From Purshia tridentata (taxonomy: Eukaryota; Streptophyta; Magnoliopsida; Rosales; Rosaceae), in NCBI GenBank assembly GCA_003254885.1, contig QANT01005750.1, forward strand, positions 1 through 30,773: a DNA stretch of 30,773 nucleotides, in the 5' to 3' direction. Of this stretch, positions 10,623 to 21,601 are shown one piece after another (position 1 is the first letter of the stretch; each line of letters begins with the position of its first letter). A program made the translations under genes and the position numbers. The notes under the pieces were generated by a model. It was not told where the DNA came from, ran no database searches, and saw only the letters and a program-made list of their open reading frames with translations.

Positions 10623-12593
10623 GTCAGGATAATTAAGGCCATTAGAACTTAAACATGCAAAACACTAAAATATGGAATAACTGTTAAGAACATCAAATTG
10701 ATTCAATAATATATATGTGCTATTTCAGTTCTAGTACTACTACGTCATAACTTAACACTTCATATTCCACTACCTCAAATCCTCCACATGTTCTTATGTC
10801 ACTATTTCGCTTCTGATTGTAATCGCTTTCCTCTGTCCGGTAAATCTGCATTTAGCGGAAACACTTAGGATACCATTGGCATCAATATTAAAACAAACTA
10901 CAGACTCAAGAACACCCTTAGGAGCCGGGGGAATACCATGGAGTGTAAATTCACCCAAAAAGTTATTATTTTTTGTTGTTGCACTCTCACCCTCAAAAAT
11001 GGGGAAGTAAGAATTTTCTTGGTTGTCATACATGGTTGTCATACATGGTTGTCAAAGTATCATCTTTGATCATCACAGGAATCCTGGTGTTTCTTGGAAT
11101 CACAACAAACATGACATGTTTTTCTCCAGTCCGTACCCCAAGTGACAGGGGTGACATCCAAAAGATTGAAGTCTTGAAGCTTTCCAATTCCATTCCCACT
11201 CAAGACTGCAGCTTGAACAGCGGCTCCATATGCCACAGCCTCATCCGGATTAATGCTCTTGCACAACTTCTTTCCCTTGAAGACATTCTGTAATAGTTGC
11301 TGAACTTTGGGAATTCTAGAAGAGCCACCAACAAGAACAACATCATCAACACTGCGTATGTCCATCTGAGCATCGCTCAAACAATTCTCCACAAGCTCCA
11401 TACACTTGTTGAAGAAATCCATGTTCAGTTGTTCAAATTTGGCGCGGGTAATGGTTATATAAAAATCAGTACCCTCATACAAACAATCAATCTCTATGTC
11501 AGTCTTGGGGACAAATGAAAGTCTCCTCTTCGCCTTCTCACATGCATTTCTTAGCCTCTGAAGAGCTTTGGAGTTTTCACTGATTTCTAATTTATGCCTC
11601 CTCTTAAATTGCTCAACACAGTAGTTCACCATTGTGTTTTCAAAGTCTTCACCTCCAAGGTGAGTGTCTCCTGCTGTGGCAATCACTTCAAAGCTGATGC
11701 CATCACCTATTGTAAGTAGTGACACATCTAGAGTGCCACCACCCAAATCAAATATCATCACATTGCTCTTGCTACACCAACCGGTGGTCTCTTTTTCAAG
11801 ACCATAAGCAATAGCTGCTGCCGTTGGCTCATTTATAATACGCAGCACATTAAGGCCTGCACTAACTCCAGCATCTTTTGTAGCCTGACGTTGGGAATGA
11901 TTGAAGTAAGCAGGAACAGTGATAACTGCATTTTTCCAGTTGAGTCAAGGTACACCTCAGCAATCTCCCGCATCTTTAAGAGAATCATAGATGAGATTTC
12001 TTCCGCGGCAAACTTTTTCTCTTGACCCTCGTGGGTAACCACAATCATGGGCTTGTCTCTTAAACCTTTAACGACCTTGAATGGCCAGAGCTTCAAATCA
12101 TCCTGTACAGAGATCACTGAATCTTCTACCAATTAATCGCTTTGCATCTACAAATGGATCCCAAACTTAAAAAATAGGCTGTACAATATAACTAATATAT
12201 AATATGAGCAAGGACTAACTAAATCACTATTTATTTGTTACAAATTTTGATGTGTTCGATGGATAAATATTGGTTTAATGAAAATTGTTATATATACTGA
12301 TTCCAAATTAGTCATGAACTATATAGATGCATATAATCATATTTACTAGTGCACATGTTACACAAACAGTACTGAAACTAAGTTCTACACTTTTATATTT
12401 TGAAAAAATCTAGAGGGTAAATCATTCTAGAATATATTAAATTATTCTTATATATATATAAAACAAAGGAAAGTACTATATATACGAAGCCTCACAGGGA
12501 TAAAGAAAACTGATTTGAGAAACAAATGAGAATAAATTGATAGTTATAACATACCAAAGATGGAGTTGGTAGGGTTTCTGAGGACTTGGTTAA

Positions 12594-12873
12594 GGCCCAG
12601 TTTGGTATTGCTGTGCTGTAAAAATAATCACTTTTATTTTTGCTGTGAAAATAATCAGTTGTGAGAAATTTTATTAAATATGACCAATTCCTCAAACTGA
12701 TTCTAGTATAAGCTAAAATGAGAAGTTGCTCAATACCAACTTCTCATTTTAGCTTCCAATGAGAGTTATTTTTTTTAAAAAGCTAAAATCTTTTATTTTA
12801 TCAAACACTTAAATATAGTATTGCTGCCAATAAAAATGATTTTCACCCTTAAAAAACAATACCAAACTGGACC
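12594..12873. mobile_element. PIF/Harbinger (Tourist-like) MITE inserted in Hsp70 exon 1
   Basis: The 280-bp element has 17-base terminal inverted repeats of the form GGYCCAGTTTGGTATTG at both ends. It is flanked by a TAA target-site duplication (12591-12593 and 12874-12876). Copy A of the duplicated gene retains the empty site (GGTTAAGTGCTG), so both ends and the 3-bp duplication are defined by direct comparison. A TWA duplication with GG-start ends fits PIF/Harbinger MITEs. There is no coding capacity. Confidence 0.93.
12710..12755. repeat. Perfect 19-bp hairpin inside the MITE
   Basis: Arms at 12710-12728 and 12737-12755 (AAGCTAAAATGAGAAGTTG and its exact complement) flank an 8-base loop. 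Such internal palindromes are seen in MITEs and could give short-hairpin RNA if transcribed, but nothing here shows transcription. Confidence 0.85.
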
Positions 12874-13054
12874 TAAGTGCTGCATCACCAACCAAACGCC
12901 ATGTATCAGTGAAGGCAACACAAGATGGAGTGGTCCTGTTTCCCTGATCGTTCACTATGATTTCTACATTACCATTCCGAAACACTGCCACGCACGAGTA
13001 CGTTGTCCCCAGATCAATCCCAATAGCATGACCACACTTTTCTTCTCCTGCCAT

Positions 13055-14081
13055 TAATTCTCAGCTCAAAAACTTCAATTTGAAAGCAGTGCGAATGTTG
13101 ATAATGGTTTAGGGGAAGAGATATTTTGGTTCATTAATATATTTTGAGAGGTTGAGCCGTGTTGTAATTTACAATATCGTTTTTTTATTGAACTCTAATG
13201 CTATTTCGTTTTTTGATTCACATCCTTTGGATTTTCCACACCGGCACATATGCATTAATTAGATGTGACATGTCAGCTATTTATTTTAGAATCTTAGATC
13301 ACACCACCTAAACTTTCCTTTGGGGATTGGCTTGCTCTTGCTATTATCTTGATTTTAGGAATTCTATTTTAGAGTTGATTAAGGACCTGTGGTGTAATTA
13401 TGGTGAGATTGAAATTTGAAAATGGATAGGATTATTATTATTATTTTTCCTGTAAAAGTTGAACGGATTGGTGGCCTTGGCGAGGCCTCTTTGTGTTAAT
13501 TTGGGAATTTTAGTAGTCTTTTTAGTAAAAGCGAAGAGTCATTATCTTTGTTGACTTTTAAAATGTTTCATCTTTTTAGGGGAGACATTTTAGGGATATT
13601 AATTGGAGGAATATCAGCCTTTTTATACCTACTAGTGTCCAGTACAGCTATAAACCAAGTTCTATTTAATTTACATATCCTTGTCATTCGGATTCTGATA
13701 AGCATTTTATTGGCAACCAAATAGAAGATTCCCTAAAGACATTCGATCTGGTATGCATATTATTGATGTTTTTGTTGTGTTTATGCTGTTTCTATTGTTA
13801 AAATTTTAAATGCATTGCTTGGTTGCGAAGAAACAGTCAGGAATTAAATTAATTAACCCTGCATGTTTTTGGATGAAGTAATTAATTTCAGTTTTCATAG
13901 AAATTCTTATGTATTGCTGTAAATCCTGTACCTCTTATGTTTGGGACTTGCTGTTGTAATTAGTATCCATCCACCCTTTACCCGAACTTTTTGTTCACTG
14001 TGTTTGACAATGTGTGTGTATATATATACTTTGCACCTCGTCCCTTTTCTAGATAGTTGCTTTGAAGGGGTCGCATTGAAT
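13055..14081. other. 5' flank of Hsp70 copy B, duplicated noncoding DNA
   Basis: This is the paralogue of 9568-10622, with small indels. No gene or RNA is recognised. Confidence 0.6.
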
Positions 14082-14102
14082 GTCAATCTTATATGTATAA
14101 TA

Positions 14103-14309
14103 TAGCAAGTTACTCACCTGAATTTTGACTCAATTTACAAGTTACCACCTAAATTAAAAATTGGAGCAAGTTGCCACCTGAATTAATTTTTTTTTGCAAG
14201 TTACCACCTATATCTAATTCCATCCAAATCTGTTAGAAGGTTCCGTCCAAAAAAAGCATGTGCTACCCACATGACCCTTTTTCAGGGGTTTTTTTGTCTT
14301 TTCATGGCT
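14103..14309 (+). repeat. MULE left terminal inverted repeat
   Basis: It runs from TAGCAAGTTACTCACCTG to TCTTTTCATGGCT and matches 18706-18912 inverted, with only a few mismatches and small indels. It contains three spaced copies of a 'CAAGTTACCACCT'-like word, which could be transposase binding sites (inference). Confidence 0.9.
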
Positions 14310-14933
14310 GATCAACAATTACCTATATTCAAAAGGCCTTTTGATTTCTCTTTCTCATTCAGCTTTATCAACTGTTCTTCAGCTTAGCTTCTTTGGGGTT
14401 TAGTGGGTCGACAGGGAATCTAAGATTTGCGGGAATATCATCGTTTTGTAGTGAAAATTAAATAATTTTGTGAGTCAAATTGGAGATTCGGTGTTGATCT
14501 TGAGATGAAGGACAGGCCAAGGCATGATGGGGCTCCTCTAGATTACGGTGAGTTGGTTTTTCCCCTTTTCTGTGTGGTTCTTGTGATAATGATGCATTCA
14601 TTCTTTATTATGGTTTAAAGGTGTGGGCTTGTGCGATGGTGGTGTTGGATTTATTTATTTTTCACCTTTTGTCTTCTAGTTTGCATTGAATCATAACTTA
14701 TTGTTTAGATTGCATTTTTTGACAAAAAAAAGAGGCTTAGCTTGCATTTGTCTAGTTATATTTAATAGGACAATTGTTTGTTGCTGTGAGTTGTTGGCTT
14801 TATTCAATAGAACAAGTGTTGTTGTTTTGTTATTTCTATTCAATTAAATACGTACAGTAGGAAGGGTTGTTGGTTTTATTAAATACATTTGACTTTTCTA
14901 ATTAAGTAATATATTTGTTTTTGTTGTAACTTA

Positions 14934-15006
14934 TAAGATAAAATTTGTTTGCATTTTTTGTTTATTAGATGTAAGATAAAATTTGTTTGCATTTTTTGTT
15001 TATTGG
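14934..15006 (+). repeat. Tandem duplication of the exon 2 acceptor region in the MULE
   Basis: Two copies of TAAGATAAAATTTG...TTTATTRG lie 38 bases apart. The first ends ...TTATTAG (AG at 14967-14968). The second ends ...TTATTGG at 15005-15006, directly before the coding ATGCTGGAGAAGATG. The usable AG is now followed by an in-frame TAA in the phase set by exon 1, so the duplication plus A-to-G change probably spoils splicing. Confidence 0.8.
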
Positions 15007-15161
15007 ATGCTGGAGAAGATGTTTTGCCATGTTACTTGGAGCAAGTATACAACTTTCGTGAGCTTTCCAACCCAAGCCAAGAAATACCAATTTTTTATGT
15101 AGACTCACCAGAGCACCCTCACATCAACCCCAACTCACCAAAACATCCGTACATCAACCCC

Positions 15162-15297
15162 AACTCTGATGTTGTAATCTTTTTGAGAATTAGAATGTTG
15201 TAGTTGAATTTAGTTTTGATATTTGGGAATGAAATATGGTGCAAGTTTAACTTACATATATGTGTTTTTTATAGGTACAAAATAATGTTAATTTTGC
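15162..15297. repeat. 136-bp perfect duplicate, copy 1 (ends at an N)
   Basis: This is identical over 136 bases to 18293-18428 in the 3' part of the same MULE. It interrupts the transposase reading frame and ends exactly at the N at 15298, after which the coding sequence (GTTCATGATGATGAC) resumes. Perfect identity in an otherwise decayed element, together with the N, points to a contig misjoin rather than biology. Confidence 0.9.
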
Positions 15298-15298
15298 N
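15298..15298. other. Undetermined base (N), probable contig join
   Basis: The single N sits between the copied segment 15162-15297 and the resumption of transposase coding sequence. Treat the local structure of the MULE 5' part as unreliable. Confidence 0.85.
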
Positions 15299-18292
15299 GC
15301 AGGGTGTTCATGATGATGACTTGTTAGCTGAGAATGTAGATGATGTAGAGGAGGATCATGTGGCATTAGTCTCAAAATGCCGGGCAGATTTTGGGTTTGG
15401 TGATGTTATGACAGATTCTGAAGAATCAGATGAGTTAAGTAGCTTAGATGGGTCATCCTCGGATGATGATTCACATATGAAGAGGAGGGAAAAAAAAAAG
15501 ATCAATAAATACACTCAGTGGAGAAGGGAGATTGATTTGAAAGATCCTAAGTTCAAGGTGGGCTTAATGTTTGCAAATCCTAATGAGTTTAGAGAGGCAG
15601 TGAGGGAGTATGCCATGAAGCAAGGCAAAATCATAAAGTTTGTGTTGAATAAAGGTTATAAACTCTAAGCACAGTGTGAGGTATTGCCAGCAGGGAAGGA
15701 AAAGCCAAAGCATGGAGGGTATAGAATGAAAAATAATGCCAGTGAGATAAAGAAAAAGAAGAAGGGTAGGAAACCATTTGAGACCATGTGTCCATGGAAG
15801 CTCTATGCATCTAGGATTGATGACATAGAGACTGTAGTTGTGAAGACATACAAAAAAAGGCATGAGTATTGCAATAGGGCAGAGAGCAACTCAAGTTGTA
15901 CAGCCACTTGGCTAGCAAAGAAATATGCTAATGATCTTATGAATGATCCTAAGTGGGATGTCACAGCATTTCAAAAAAGAGTAAGGAAAGAGTGGAATAT
16001 GAATGTTTCATTGTGGAAGATATACAAAGCAAGGCACAAGGCATCAGCTTATATTGAAGGCACTTATAAGGAGCAGTATGCCAAGTTGAGAGATTATGGT
16101 GAAGAGCTTTTGAGAACTAATCCAGGTAGCACTGTGTTGATCAAGACTCATTTAGATAAAGGGAAACCAAGATTTGAGAGGTTTTATGTTTGTTTTGAGG
16201 CAACAAAAAAAGGATTTATGGATGGGTGCAGACCTGTAGTAGGGTTAGATGGATGCCACATGAAGGGTCCTCATCCAGGTCAATTGCTGGTTGCTATTAG
16301 TATAGATGCTAACAATGGCATGTATCCAATAGCATATGCTGTTGTAGAAATTGAAAATAAAGATACTTGGACCTGGTTCTTAGGGCATTTCATTGAGGAT
16401 GTTGAGCTTGTTAATAGTCAAGGGTGGGTTTTCATAACTGATAAGCAAAAGGGACTACAAAATGCCTTGAAGGAGATTATACCAGATGCAGAACATAGAC
16501 ATTGTTTTAGGCATATGTACAACAATTTTAAACTAAAGCATCCTGGGCTGGGGTTAAAGAATAGAGTATGGGCAGCTGCTAGATCAACCACTGTCCCTTA
16601 CTTCAACACTGAAATGAAGAGGTTGCAAGTTGAGGATGGTGAGGCAAGAAAATGGTTTGATGATAAACCTGCAGCTCAATGGAGCAAGTCACATTTTGGG
16701 ATAGGTAGCAAGTGTGATATGTTGCTTAACAATATGTGTGAGGCTTTCAATAAGGCAATCCTCCCTGCCAGAGATAAGCCAATTATAACTATGTTGGAGA
16801 GGATTAGGACATACATTATGGTTCGAATGTCAAGGATGAGAGAAGATGCAGAGAAATGGAATGGTGTTGGGCCTAGAATTCAGAAAATAATTGAGAAAAA
16901 CAAGGTTGAGAGTTCCTCATGTTGGCCTTTTCTAGCTGGTGATGGTCAATATCAAATCATGACCATCTCTCAAGTTGGGTTTGAAGTATATTTGAATAAA
17001 CACACATGCACTTGTAGAAAATAGGACCTGACTGGCATCCCCTGTAGCCATGCAATTTGTGCTATTTGGAAGAAGAAAAAAGATCCTATTGATTATGTTG
17101 ATGACTATTATAAGAAGGAGTGGTTCATGAAGGCTTACACTCCCTATATCCATCCAATGGCCAGCCAAAAATTTTGGCCTGAGTCAGGACATGATCCAAT
17201 TCTGCCCCCTCACTATCACAAGCAAGCAGGCAGACCCAAAAAGGCCAGAATTAGAGAAGCTAATGAGCAACCCCCTCCACCAGCTACAAGCCAAGGTAGG
17301 CTACCAAGGACATACATCAAAATCAAGTGCAGAAAATGTGGCAAAGAAGGACACAATGTCCGTTCTTGTGGTAGGGACAAGAGACAAGTCTCTACATCTG
17401 CATCATGGGTAATGGAATAATTCTAATTTATTTAACTTTCTTGTTTTTAATAAAATTACAAATCAAAAACCAAAATATATAATAAGAATAAATAATAAAT
17501 ATAATTCTTTCTATATATACTTATATAGTTTTGCAAATGGCGTGAAGTAACTCCAAGTCCTGTGAGTTATGCTTATAACCATTGCCTTCTTCCTCAAAAT
17601 AAGAAAGCAATATAAAAACTTTGCTCAAATTATTATTTAACTTGTATATTTAAAACTTTTGTGTTCTTGTTGTCTTTAGCCTCTACACTCATTTAGGAAT
17701 TTTGTTTTGTAGGTTGGAGCAGCTCAAGACTCACACCCAAGTGCATCATCATTTAATGGTTCACAGGTAATGGCTTAAAATAGAATTAAATGGTATGTGA
17801 TAATGGCATGAGTATTAATTTTGTTATTTATGTTAGAATGGGCAGCAGATGAGGCAACCAAATGTTAGAATAGGAAGCCAACCAACAATGAATTCAAATG
17901 TGCAAATCTCGAGACAACCAGTAAGCTTTTAAAAATCTATTGTAGTCATGTTTGTTAATTCATACTATAGCTAGTTTACATAATTCAAATTGCACTTGTA
18001 GGTTCAAATGTTCTCTAGCCAACCTCTGCTTTATTGATTGTATAGTTCCTGCATCACAACCTAATACTCTAAAGGCACAGAGTAAGAGGCACAAATCCCC
18101 TACAAAGAGACAACTCCCAAAAAAAACTAAGACTGCTGTGCAAAATAGGCCATCTGGTTTTTGAGTTTATAATAGCTATAGACATTACTGGTTTTTTAGT
18201 TTAATAGTGTTGAATACATAACAAGTTTTTGAGTTTAAGAGATATTTCACTTAATCATGGCAATTGTTTTTGAAACTCTGATATATTTTGGA

Positions 18293-18428
18293 AACTCTGA
18301 TGTTGTAATCTTTTTGAGAATTAGAATGTTGTAGTTGAATTTAGTTTTGATATTTGGGAATGAAATATGGTGCAAGTTTAACTTACATATATGTGTTTTT
18401 TATAGGTACAAAATAATGTTAATTTTGC
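18293..18428. repeat. 136-bp perfect duplicate, copy 2 (likely true location)
   Basis: This lies in noncoding DNA downstream of the transposase stop and continues without interruption into the MULE 3' region. Copy 1 is at 15162-15297. Confidence 0.9.
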
Positions 18429-18705
18429 AATATATTAGTTTATGCTTGTTTTCAGGTTTATGGATGCAAAATAATGTCATTTTGGGAGGACATAATAGCC
18501 AAATTTCAAGTTACATATTTGTTGGAATTCTTTTTCTTTTTTTTTTCCCCTTTTTGTTTTCAAGATTCCATAGCAAAATTTATTCAATGCAATTGAAGCC
18601 AAAAAACATGACATTGAAATTATGAAGGCAAAAACGGTTGGGTTTGGAGGGAAAATGTATCAAAAATGGCTGGGCTAGTTTAATTGGCACCACTGTTGGC
18701 CATTT

Positions 18706-18912
18706 AGCCATGAAAAGACAAAAAAACCCCTGAAAAAGGGTCATGTGGGTAGCACATGCTTTTTTTAGACGGAACCTTCTAACAGATTTGGATGGAATTA
18801 GATATAGGTGGTAACTTGCAAAAAAAAATTAATTCAGGCGGCAACTTACTCCAATTTTTAATTTAGGTGGTAACTTGTAAATTGAGTCAAAATTCAGGTG
18901 GGTAACTTGCTA
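18706..18912 (-). repeat. MULE right terminal inverted repeat
   Basis: This is the inverted match to 14103-14309: AGCCATGAAAAGAC on the inner side and GTAACTTGCTA on the outer side. An N lies 12 bases beyond it, at 18924. Confidence 0.9.
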
Positions 18913-20530
18913 AAAAGCCTTTTNTTTTATTATAAAGCAAAAGGCCAAAGTGTCTAACATTTGAAGAATGGGATTTGGTAGCAAAGAATTTTTGGGATTT
19001 CAAAATTTAATGGATTCTCTTCCTTGTTTGGAGTTTAAATTTGGATTATCTAGTATACTTGTTTTTTATTTATTTTAATCCTAGTCTTATATTACAAATT
19101 TTAAGAGTTATAAATTAATGAATATACCTCTCAAACACACTAAAACATGTTCTAAATATATTTTATCGTTTATTCGCACACCTTTAGATTTATAATATAC
19201 GGTTGAGATTAAAAGTTAAATAAAAATAAATAAAGTATACAAATCGAAGACTCAAATTCATAAAATAGTTTTATAAAATGTTACCAAACAGCCCTAATAC
19301 AAAGATAATCTTTGAATTTGTAATATACAATACTCAAATTAAAAGTTAAAGAATATCAATACAAGCATAGAGCCAGATCCTTTCAAAATTACTTTGTTAT
19401 GTGGTATTACCTTTAGGCTATGTTGACTAATGTTGAATGAAAAAGAAGAGGAATGGGAGACAAATAAGGAGGAGTAATTGATTGGAAAAGTTCTCCCTTC
19501 ATGGGAAATCACAATATTAAGTTATCTTTCCGAATTCTTTCATATGGAGAATGGTTCCCTATTTTTAGCTTGGACTTCACGTGGATTTCATTAACTTTTT
19601 TCATTTTTACATAGAAATAAATAGTTGAATGAGAATCACTCAATTATATTTTAATTCTGCAATAAAAGTAAACACAAAACTAAGTAAAATGAAAATGACT
19701 CTCATTTATTTAACTCTCATTTCATGTATGTAATTAAAATTTATGAATGATATAGCAACAAAGAAATCTTTTTAAAGAATGGTTAAGTATTTAGGATCTG
19801 CATTTATGTTATAGGACATGGGTAGGCATGCACTCTCTTTGACAAACCACCAGCCCTGCCCACTGCTGTGTCACTCTGTAAAATAGTATTTATTTGTAAG
19901 TTAGGGCACTTTAAACAACTGCAAAGCAACACGTGATTGAACGATACATTCATTACATTGATACCTAGCCACACAAATGGATGGGACCAAATTTTAAATT
20001 TGATTTGTTTCTTTTCTTTGTGTGTTTACAATCAAAATCTTGAGCCTACTCCATAGCTCAAGACTTGATTGCACACCCTACTTTGATTGCTGGGTCTAAA
20101 GGCCTAAGACCTAAACATTGCCATCATATTTTAATGTCAAGGTGTGTGCTTTTTTCATAATATCCTTCCCTTTTATTGCTGCCTAAATGACACCTCACTC
20201 ACCACTCACCACTCACTTTCCGCTAAAAGTCAAAAGGGATAAAACTTTTCTTATTCCATCTTATTCAATTATATAATTGTTGTATAATATGATCCTCTAT
20301 CCCCTATAAGATGTGAGAAACTTAATTAGGATTTGTCATGGAGTTTCAAGGTGGAAGACATCAAATTTTTTTATGGTATCATTACCAGCAATAAGGGATT
20401 GCACTTGATATTGTAGGAGTTTAATTAGTGAGGTTTTTTTCTTTAAGAAAATACTTAAGGTTTGATATGAGAGCAAATTTCTTACCCAGTTTAATAAACG
20501 TTTTGGTACAAGACTTTTAATCTCAGTCAT
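18913..20530. other. AT-rich intergenic DNA, no gene seen
   Basis: There are no credible reading frames on either strand and no recognisable RNA gene. An N at 18924 sits in a T run. A phrase like TTACCAAACAGCCC near 19280 resembles the end of a MITE, but no partner end was found. Confidence 0.55.
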
Positions 20531-20782
20531 CTTTTCCTCACATCTTCTCCTTTTTTTTTCTCTCTCCACTCTCTCTACTTTCTTTTCAATGATTAAGATA
20601 AAAAACTTGATATTAAAACAAGTACAAAACTAAGTAAAGAATCTACTCTGACCCAACTTTTCCTCACATCTTCTTTTTTTTTTTTTCTCTCTCCATTCTC
20701 TCTACTTTCTTTTCAATGATTAAGATAAAAAACTTGATATTAAAACGAGTACAAAACTAAGTAAAGAATCTACTCTGACCCA
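20531..20782. repeat. Tandem duplication, 2 x about 126 bp
   Basis: Copies at 20531-20655 and 20657-20782 both run from CTTTTCCTCACATCTTC to ATCTACTCTGACCCA. They differ only in T-run length and a few substitutions (CTCC versus CTTT, CACTC versus CATTC, AACAAG versus AACGAG). Both are non-coding and pyrimidine-rich in their first half. Confidence 0.92.
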
Positions 20783-20799
20783 CCAAGAGCACAAAGCAA

Positions 20800-20883
20800 A
20801 ACCATTGGATAGAGAGATAGAGCATTGGCAGACATTAATAGAACCATTGGATAGAGAGATAGAGCATTGGCAGACATTAATAG
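20800..20883. repeat. Perfect tandem repeat, 2 x 42 bp
   Basis: Identical units at 20800-20841 and 20842-20883 start AACCATTGGATAG and end CATTAATAG. This is the second local duplication within 20 bases of the 126-bp pair. Confidence 0.93.
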
Positions 20884-21601
20884 ACGATGGTCCCTATGTC
20901 CAAAATTATTACTAGTAATTAGTTGGTCCCCAAAAGCAGTTGAAGCAAGTAGTAGCAAGCAATTTGGGGTGTCACCTTCACTTAACAGTAATGGGCTGGA
21001 CACCATGTGCGATGTGAGGTGGTTGGCTAGAATGGTTCTAGGCTATAGCCTCTAGGTACCACTCTCCATGTGCATTCAATTTACTGGGCTTCATAGACAC
21101 ACTCATATTATAATTTAGGCCCAGACAACCTAGCCCGGGACTAGAGGTAAACTCTTTTTGGAAAGTTTTCGCACCATTATCACCGTCGTCACCATCATCA
21201 TTCCCATAAAAGAACAGTTTGATTATAATTTTGAAATAAAATGAATCGGTGGTTGTTGATTCATGATAATTTCATGCTAAATCTTCAAAATAAACTTGTA
21301 AAAATTATAAAAATAAACAGTTTCGAACCAACAAAGATAAAAGTGTTTATCAACACAACTCGGTGTACTTAATAATTTCTCACTTTTTTCGTTGATATTT
21401 AAAAAGTTTGTTTCTTGTTGTAGAAAAGTAAAAACTAATAATGATACATCCCTGTCACAACAATGTAGCACAACTGAATGAAACATTTGCTCTTAGATCT
21501 TCAAGGTGAATTGATCCTCTCTATCTTAGCAAACGAATTTGCAACCGAATTAGTCTCATGATATATATGGCTAAAGAAAATGTCTTGAAAACAACGTGTA
21601 A
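20884..21601. other. Intergenic DNA, no gene seen
   Basis: Only short unsupported reading frames occur on either strand, and no repeat or RNA gene is recognised. Confidence 0.5.

Larger units (their letters stand above)
10794..13054 (-). pseudogene. Hsp70-like pseudogene (copy B)
   Basis: This is the same gene model as copy A, but broken. Exon 1 (13054-12555) starts with the same [20 protein letters not shown] and is split after about 60 codons by a 280-bp MITE at 12594-12873. The intron runs 12554-12148 and exon 2 is 12147-10794. Relative to copy A, exon 2 has a 2-base loss near 12113, a 1-base loss near 11936, a 2-base loss near 11147, and a 13-base tandem duplication (11028-11040 and 11041-11053). 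Each shifts the frame, leaving open pieces of 99, 262 and 82 codons. These pieces still carry the [24 protein letters not shown] and NGILSVSA motifs and end at the same truncated C-terminus as copy A. So the lid was already missing before the duplication. The promoter-proximal 93-base deletion also argues against normal expression. Confidence 0.93.
10623..14081. repeat. Tandem segmental duplication, unit B (Hsp70 copy B)
   Basis: This second head-to-tail unit matches 7591-10622. It is longer mainly because of the MITE at 12594-12873, a longer intron in the pseudogene, and a small insertion around 13375-13460. It ends at GTCA (14082), about 20 bases before the left end of the MULE. Confidence 0.9.
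14505..18164 (+). pseudogene. MuDR-type transposase pseudogene
   Basis: A probable first exon at 14505-14547 (MKDRPRHDGAP..., donor GTGAGT) continues at about 15007 (AGEDVLPCYLEQ...). The body runs in one frame from about 15304 to 17409. Seen in order: an acidic region; a MuDR N-terminal domain (FKVGLMFANPNEFREAVREYA); the MULE transposase core with Asp codons at 16248-16250 (GLDGCHMKG) and 16440-16442 (FITDKQKGL); a SWIM zinc finger (CTC...CSH); and a CCHC zinc knuckle (CRKCGKEGHNVRSC). Small C-terminal exons follow at about 17713-17765 and 17837-17920, and the tail ends NRPSGF at 18164. Breaks: an in-frame TAA at 15666-15668; an in-frame TAG at 17022-17024, where the SWIM family normally has Trp (CRK-stop-DLTGIPCSH); GG in place of AG at 15005-15006, before exon 2; and a frame conflict near 18035. 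It is therefore not expected to make active transposase. Confidence 0.9.
14103..18912. mobile_element. Mutator-like element (MULE), near full length, degenerate
   Basis: A 4.8-kb element bounded by about 207-bp inverted repeats encodes a MuDR-type transposase on the plus strand (pseudogene at 14505-18164). The outer sequence is TAGCAAGTTAC, then repeated 'AGTTACCACCT' words, then the conserved block around ACCCACATGACCC. A 9-bp target-site duplication, expected for MULEs, is not obvious: the left flank reads TATGTATAA and the right flank AAAAGCCTTTT followed by an N at 18924. One true end may extend slightly further, or the flanks may have decayed. The element sits about 20 bp beyond the end of Hsp70 duplication unit B. 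Confidence 0.92.

Noticed and set aside
14080..14103. 9-bp target-site duplication for the large MULE
   Set aside because: The sequences outside the two ends do not match at 9 bases, and an N at 18924 blurs the right flank.
18335..18625. 96-aa frame at the MULE 3' end
   Set aside because: The first part comes from the noncoding 136-bp block also present at 15162, and the rest is AT-rich and hydrophobic by composition.
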